DNA of 64,000 nt from Corallincola platygyrae (GTDB lineage: Bacteria > Pseudomonadota > Gammaproteobacteria > Enterobacterales > Neiellaceae), in NCBI RefSeq assembly GCF_039544265.1, contig NZ_BAABLI010000007.1, positions 165,304 to 229,303 on the forward strand, written 5' to 3'. Shown piece after piece: positions 60,962 through 64,000 of this stretch. Under the pieces are notes generated by a model that saw only the letters and a list, made by a program, of their open reading frames with translations, had not been told where the DNA came from and searched no databases. A program made the translations under genes and the position numbers. Within the stretch, counting starts at the first letter, position 1, and each line of letters starts with the position of its first letter.

Positions 60962-61645
60962 TTAGGCTTTTCGCGCACGTAGTGACGGCGTCAGGGCGTT
61001 ACCAAAACTTGAGGTGTTGTGGCTTTGGCACCAAACCGTGCCTGTTCCCTTAAACTTACACACCAAACCTTCGCCACCCAGCCAGGAGTGCAGCCAGCTC
61101 TTACCGGCCTTGGTAATGCTGAAGTCCAGCGTTTCATCGAAGGCGACGATGTGGCCAGAATCGACAATGTATTCACCGTCTACCTGCACCGGATAGATAG
61201 CGCCAAACGATGACACGATAATTTTGCCCGAGCCTTTCAGATTCAGCCAAAGCACGCCTTCGCCAGAAAACAGCGATTTAAAGCCCTGCCAGCCCAGGTC
61301 CACTTCAATGCCGCTGTCGCTGGCCAGGTAAGAGCCGCTCTGTACGATCAGGTTGTCGTTATCCAGCTCCATGGTCATCATGTCGCCAGCCAAATCTGTA
61401 CCAAAAAAGATGGTGCCCTGCTCGCCTTTGGGTTCAAAGTGGTTAAGGAACAGTGACTCGCCGCCAAGCAAACGCTTGGCTGCTTTAAACAAACCGCCCG
61501 AGTTCTTTTTGTGGGTGGTTGTGGTGATATCCATGTTGCCACTCATGGCGATCATGGCGCCCGCTTCTGCCGTGATGGTTTCACCTGCCTGCAAGGTCAC
61601 TTTTGCCGCCGTATTACCGGGGCGATGGGTCAATTCAATATCCAT
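60962..61645 (-). CDS. AIM24/TIGR00266-family protein, paralogue 2
   Basis: A 227-residue AIM24 protein: AKVTLQAGETITAEAGAMIAMS, LLGGESLFLNHFEPKG, SGEGVLWLNLKGSGKIIVSSFGA, GGEGLVCKFKGTGTVWCQSH. It shares the block order of its neighbours with much sequence divergence, so the duplication is old. It starts 23 bp after paralogue 3. Confidence 0.92.
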   Translation of the reverse strand: MDIELTHRPGNTAAKVTLQAGETITAEAGAMIAMSGNMDITTTTHKKNSGGLFKAAKRLLGGESLFLNHFEPKGEQGTIFFGTDLAGDMMTMELDNDNLIVQSGSYLASDSGIEVDLGWQGFKSLFSGEGVLWLNLKGSGKIIVSSFGAIYPVQVDGEYIVDSGHIVAFDETLDFSITKAGKSWLHSWLGGEGLVCKFKGTGTVWCQSHNTSSFGNALTPSLRARKA

Positions 61646-61668
61646 TATTTGCTCCTGATATCGCCCGA

Positions 61669-62331
61669 TTAACGGAATTTAGGGTTAAGCCAGCTGGAGA
61701 GACCAGACAGGCTGCGGGTTTGTACGATAATCTTGCCTTTGCCCTGAACGCGGGTTACTAGTCCTTCACCACCGAAGAAGCTGGAGAAAATGCCACCCGC
61801 CAGTTGCAACTTGAGTTTGATACCCGGCTCATATGCAACCAGATGCGAGGTATCCACGATGTATTCGCCATCAATCTCTTTTTCTACCAATGCGCCATAG
61901 GCGCCGTAGAACACTTTTCCGGTACCTTTCACGGTCAGTTTAAACAGACCTTCGCGGGCAATAAACGAAACCAGGCCCGCCCAACGTAGACCAAGCTCAA
62001 CACCATCGGAAGATGCCAAATAGGCACCCGGTTGCAGATGAAACTCTTCGTTGTTCAGCTCTACACAACGGATCTCACCGGGTACAGGCTGTACCAGGGT
62101 TACACGCTTGCTGGCGTTGGTATTGTTTGTAAAACGACTGACAAACAGGGTTTCACCACCCAAAAACTTCTTCAGCAGCCCCCTGAAAAAGCCGCCATTA
62201 AAGGTAGCGGTCAGATCGAGGTCGGCGTCCATGCTGCTCATGGCATCCGACTCGCTCACTATGGTTTCACCCGGCTCTAAATCGACATCGATATAAGAAA
62301 ACGCCTGGGAGCCTTTTATCTCAGCTTTCAT
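61669..62331 (-). CDS. AIM24/TIGR00266-family protein, paralogue 3
   Basis: A 220-residue AIM24 protein, from the ATG at 62331 (MKAEIKGSQAF) that follows AAGGAAAA; a frame opens 39 bp further upstream but without a ribosome site. Family blocks: VDLEPGETIVSESDAMSSMD, FLGGETLFVSRFTN, GTGKVFYGAYGA, FGGEGLVTRVQGKGKIIVQTR. First of the three paralogues after the protease. Confidence 0.92.
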   Translation of the reverse strand: MKAEIKGSQAFSYIDVDLEPGETIVSESDAMSSMDADLDLTATFNGGFFRGLLKKFLGGETLFVSRFTNNTNASKRVTLVQPVPGEIRCVELNNEEFHLQPGAYLASSDGVELGLRWAGLVSFIAREGLFKLTVKGTGKVFYGAYGALVEKEIDGEYIVDTSHLVAYEPGIKLKLQLAGGIFSSFFGGEGLVTRVQGKGKIIVQTRSLSGLSSWLNPKFR

Positions 62332-62387
62332 TCCATTTTCCTTGTGCTTATGCGGTGAAAAGGTCACCACAAAAAATCAAAAAATTT

Positions 62388-63644
62388 CTAACGGCCCGCG
62401 GCTAACACGGTTTCAGCTTCTGCAGCCTGCTCGTCTTCATACAGACCTTCTTCATACAGATCATCTTGCGCATCTGGAGCATCTTGCTCACCTTCAATCA
62501 CAAACGCTTCCACACTGGCTTTGAGTTCGGCAAAGGGTTGTGACAGATCTCGATACTCGATACTTTCATCTGCGTCACGGTGATTTAGCGCGGTAATGCG
62601 CTCATCAGTTGTCGGATGCGAGCTTAAAAAGCCCATGGCCGTGGTGAGCCAGGCTTGGGTTTCTTCATCACCCAGTTCGGCCAGCTTTTCCTGCTCTTTG
62701 GCACGCATTTTTTCGAAGAACCGTGCTAGTCCGGTGGGATCAATGCGCGCTTTTACCAGCAGCTCGTGGCTCAACTCATCGGCTTCTGTTTCAAAATCCC
62801 GCGAATAGCCCTGGCTGATCAGCAGCGGCGCGGCATCGGCGACAACAGCCAACACCCCAGAGACATCACCGACCAGTGCGCTCACCGCCACATAGATGCC
62901 AGCCCGGGAGATCACGCCGCGAATACCATGACGCTCACGAACATGGGTGATCTCATGGCCGACGACGCCCAATAGCTCTGCAGCATCATCGGCGGCAAGT
63001 ATCAGCCCGGAGTTAAGCACCACAATGCCACCCGGCAGCGCAAACGCATTCAGACTGCCGTCGTTGACAATATAAAAACGGTAATCGAAGCGCCGGTTTG
63101 GCAATACATCAATGAGCGGCGAGATCAGCGGTTGCATCAGTCGCTCGGACTGCTCTTCATCCATCAATTCGGCACCGATCTGATACTGGGCAAAACTGGA
63201 CTCACCCAACTGCTGTTCCCATTCCACAGGTACCTGCTCGGCGATCACCGCGCTGGCGCGATGCAAATTCATCATCGCAGCGATGGGCACAGCCAGAATG
63301 AGCAACAGCACAACCACTAACAGTGACCAGTTAAAAACATGCTTGTTACGGGCACCGCGCATCTTTGTTGCCAGGTGCGGGTACTGCTTGAAGTGTGGGT
63401 CTTTGAGGACCGATTTATCCGAGGTGTAGAAGCGCCAATCAGGCCGCGCAGGGTGAGTGAAAAACACCAGGCGATCACTGGCACCGCCCTGCTCCATGGT
63501 CAGTTCATTGAGGCTTAATTCAATCTGCTGATCGGCGATAGTAAAGATCAGGTGCGAGCGCCCTACCCGCAATTGGCCAGATGCTTTGCCCTTGGGCAGC
63601 GACGAGTGAACACCATGGCATGGATAAAGAGAGGGTTCAGACAT
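62388..63644 (-). CDS. M48-family membrane metalloprotease
   Basis: A 418-residue protein. Residues 1-100 form a cytosolic, partly beta domain; one membrane segment spans about 104-126; the remainder is an M48 (Ste24/HtpX/LoiP-like) peptidase with zinc motif HEITH (His230, Glu231, His234) and the third ligand in DFETEADELS. An acidic C-terminal tail follows. It precedes three AIM24 genes, 57 bp from the first, so the four genes look like one operon. Confidence 0.92.
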   Translation of the reverse strand: MSEPSLYPCHGVHSSLPKGKASGQLRVGRSHLIFTIADQQIELSLNELTMEQGGASDRLVFFTHPARPDWRFYTSDKSVLKDPHFKQYPHLATKMRGARNKHVFNWSLLVVVLLLILAVPIAAMMNLHRASAVIAEQVPVEWEQQLGESSFAQYQIGAELMDEEQSERLMQPLISPLIDVLPNRRFDYRFYIVNDGSLNAFALPGGIVVLNSGLILAADDAAELLGVVGHEITHVRERHGIRGVISRAGIYVAVSALVGDVSGVLAVVADAAPLLISQGYSRDFETEADELSHELLVKARIDPTGLARFFEKMRAKEQEKLAELGDEETQAWLTTAMGFLSSHPTTDERITALNHRDADESIEYRDLSQPFAELKASVEAFVIEGEQDAPDAQDDLYEEGLYEDEQAAEAETVLAAGR

Positions 63645-63928
63645 TGAACGGCGTATTCCCTGTGTTAGTTAAATCACAACGCCTGACGACAACCGGACAG
63701 GTTGCAGAGTTTATGTCCGGCAAGGTCACTGCAAGCGCTATTGAAAAATCCCTTAAACTTCAATCAGTAAATCTCAGTCTTTACCTTGAACAGCGCATTA
63801 TAAGCAGGCCGATAAGGCCACAACCTTGACCAATGTCCAGTTTCTGAGGTTACAAAAAAACCAAATAGTAACCAGAGGTGAATGATTGAGTATCACCTGG
63901 TTTTCTCGCCCCAACATAAGTAAATAAT
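63645..63928. other. region upstream of the M48-AIM24 operon
   Basis: Noncoding; it presumably holds the promoter of the minus-strand operon. A short open frame on the plus strand here has no ribosome site and no family look. Confidence 0.5.
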
Positions 63929-63985
63929 CCACCTGCATAGCAGGTGGCTTTGCTTTTGGGCACCCTATAAGGGTGCTTTTCTGCT
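63929..63985 (+). repeat. two adjacent hairpins at the right edge
   Basis: Hairpin 1 CCACCTGC ATA GCAGGTGG (63929-63947) and hairpin 2 GCACCC TATAA GGGTGC (63960-63976), each followed by a T-rich stretch. They could be a double terminator for a plus-strand gene, or the structured end of an IS200-like element continuing beyond the window. Confidence 0.6.
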
Positions 63986-64000
63986 TTAACTAACTCCTAA

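Noticed and set aside
63581..63829. Plus-strand 82-residue ORF upstream of the M48 gene
   Set aside because: It overlaps the M48 5' end and lacks a ribosome site and family features.

Overview
The window looks like chromosomal DNA of a marine, heterotrophic gammaproteobacterium near the Oceanospirillales/Pseudomonadales. The basis is gene content and order: pgsA with tRNA-Gly/Cys/Leu; gacA-uvrC; tusDCBE; serS-rarA-lolA-ftsK; lrp/ald; trxB; aat-ate-infA; clpA-clpS/csp; icd; rluE-nudJ-mnmA-hflD-purB; roxA. I cannot name a genus from sequence alone. Almost all genes are ordinary, mid-GC bacterial genes; the clear compositional exception is one AT-rich orphan gene at 58188-59525.

Layout. 1-5140: a methyltransferase, small exported proteins, a lipase-like lipoprotein and an OmpA-like protein. 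5373-9306: four tRNA genes (Leu, Cys, Gly, Ser), pgsA, uvrC and a gacA that is broken by a frameshift. 9457-32909: a long conserved housekeeping block covering tRNA thiolation, seryl-tRNA synthesis, lipoprotein transport, chromosome segregation, alanine catabolism, thioredoxin reduction, N-end-rule degradation, translation initiation, the TCA cycle, tRNA thiouridine, purine synthesis and ribosomal hydroxylation. 33086-51463: an accessory mixture of leucine dehydrogenase, a diguanylate cyclase, an NlpE/META lipoprotein, Nudix, GNAT and LiaF-like proteins, a rhomboid, codAB, a stand-alone trpB, an APH-family kinase, a secreted subtilase and a CNNM/CorC-type membrane protein. 51647-56961: a five-gene operon coding an AMP-forming acyl-CoA synthetase, PDH-type E1alpha, E1beta and E2, and a dedicated acyl carrier protein. 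57681-63644: a NYN protein, the AT-rich orphan, a DUF2846-like lipoprotein, and an M48 protease followed by three AIM24-family paralogues.

Most notable observations. (1) gacA is split by a shift that is exactly explained by loss of 7 bp between two TTCGC repeats, so the Gac regulator is probably inactive in this strain, unless it is a sequence error. (2) An 85-bp dispersed repeat occurs twice in inverted orientation, each time fused directly to the T-tract of an intrinsic terminator (icd and purB). (3) The synthetase/PDH/ACP operon lacks E3 and pairs a lipoyl E2 with its own ACP; copies of a hairpin-rich repeat lie on both sides of it. (4) An M48 protease is joined to three AIM24 paralogues. 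No prophage, CRISPR array or complete transposon was found. The right end carries hairpins that may belong to the edge of an IS200-like element.
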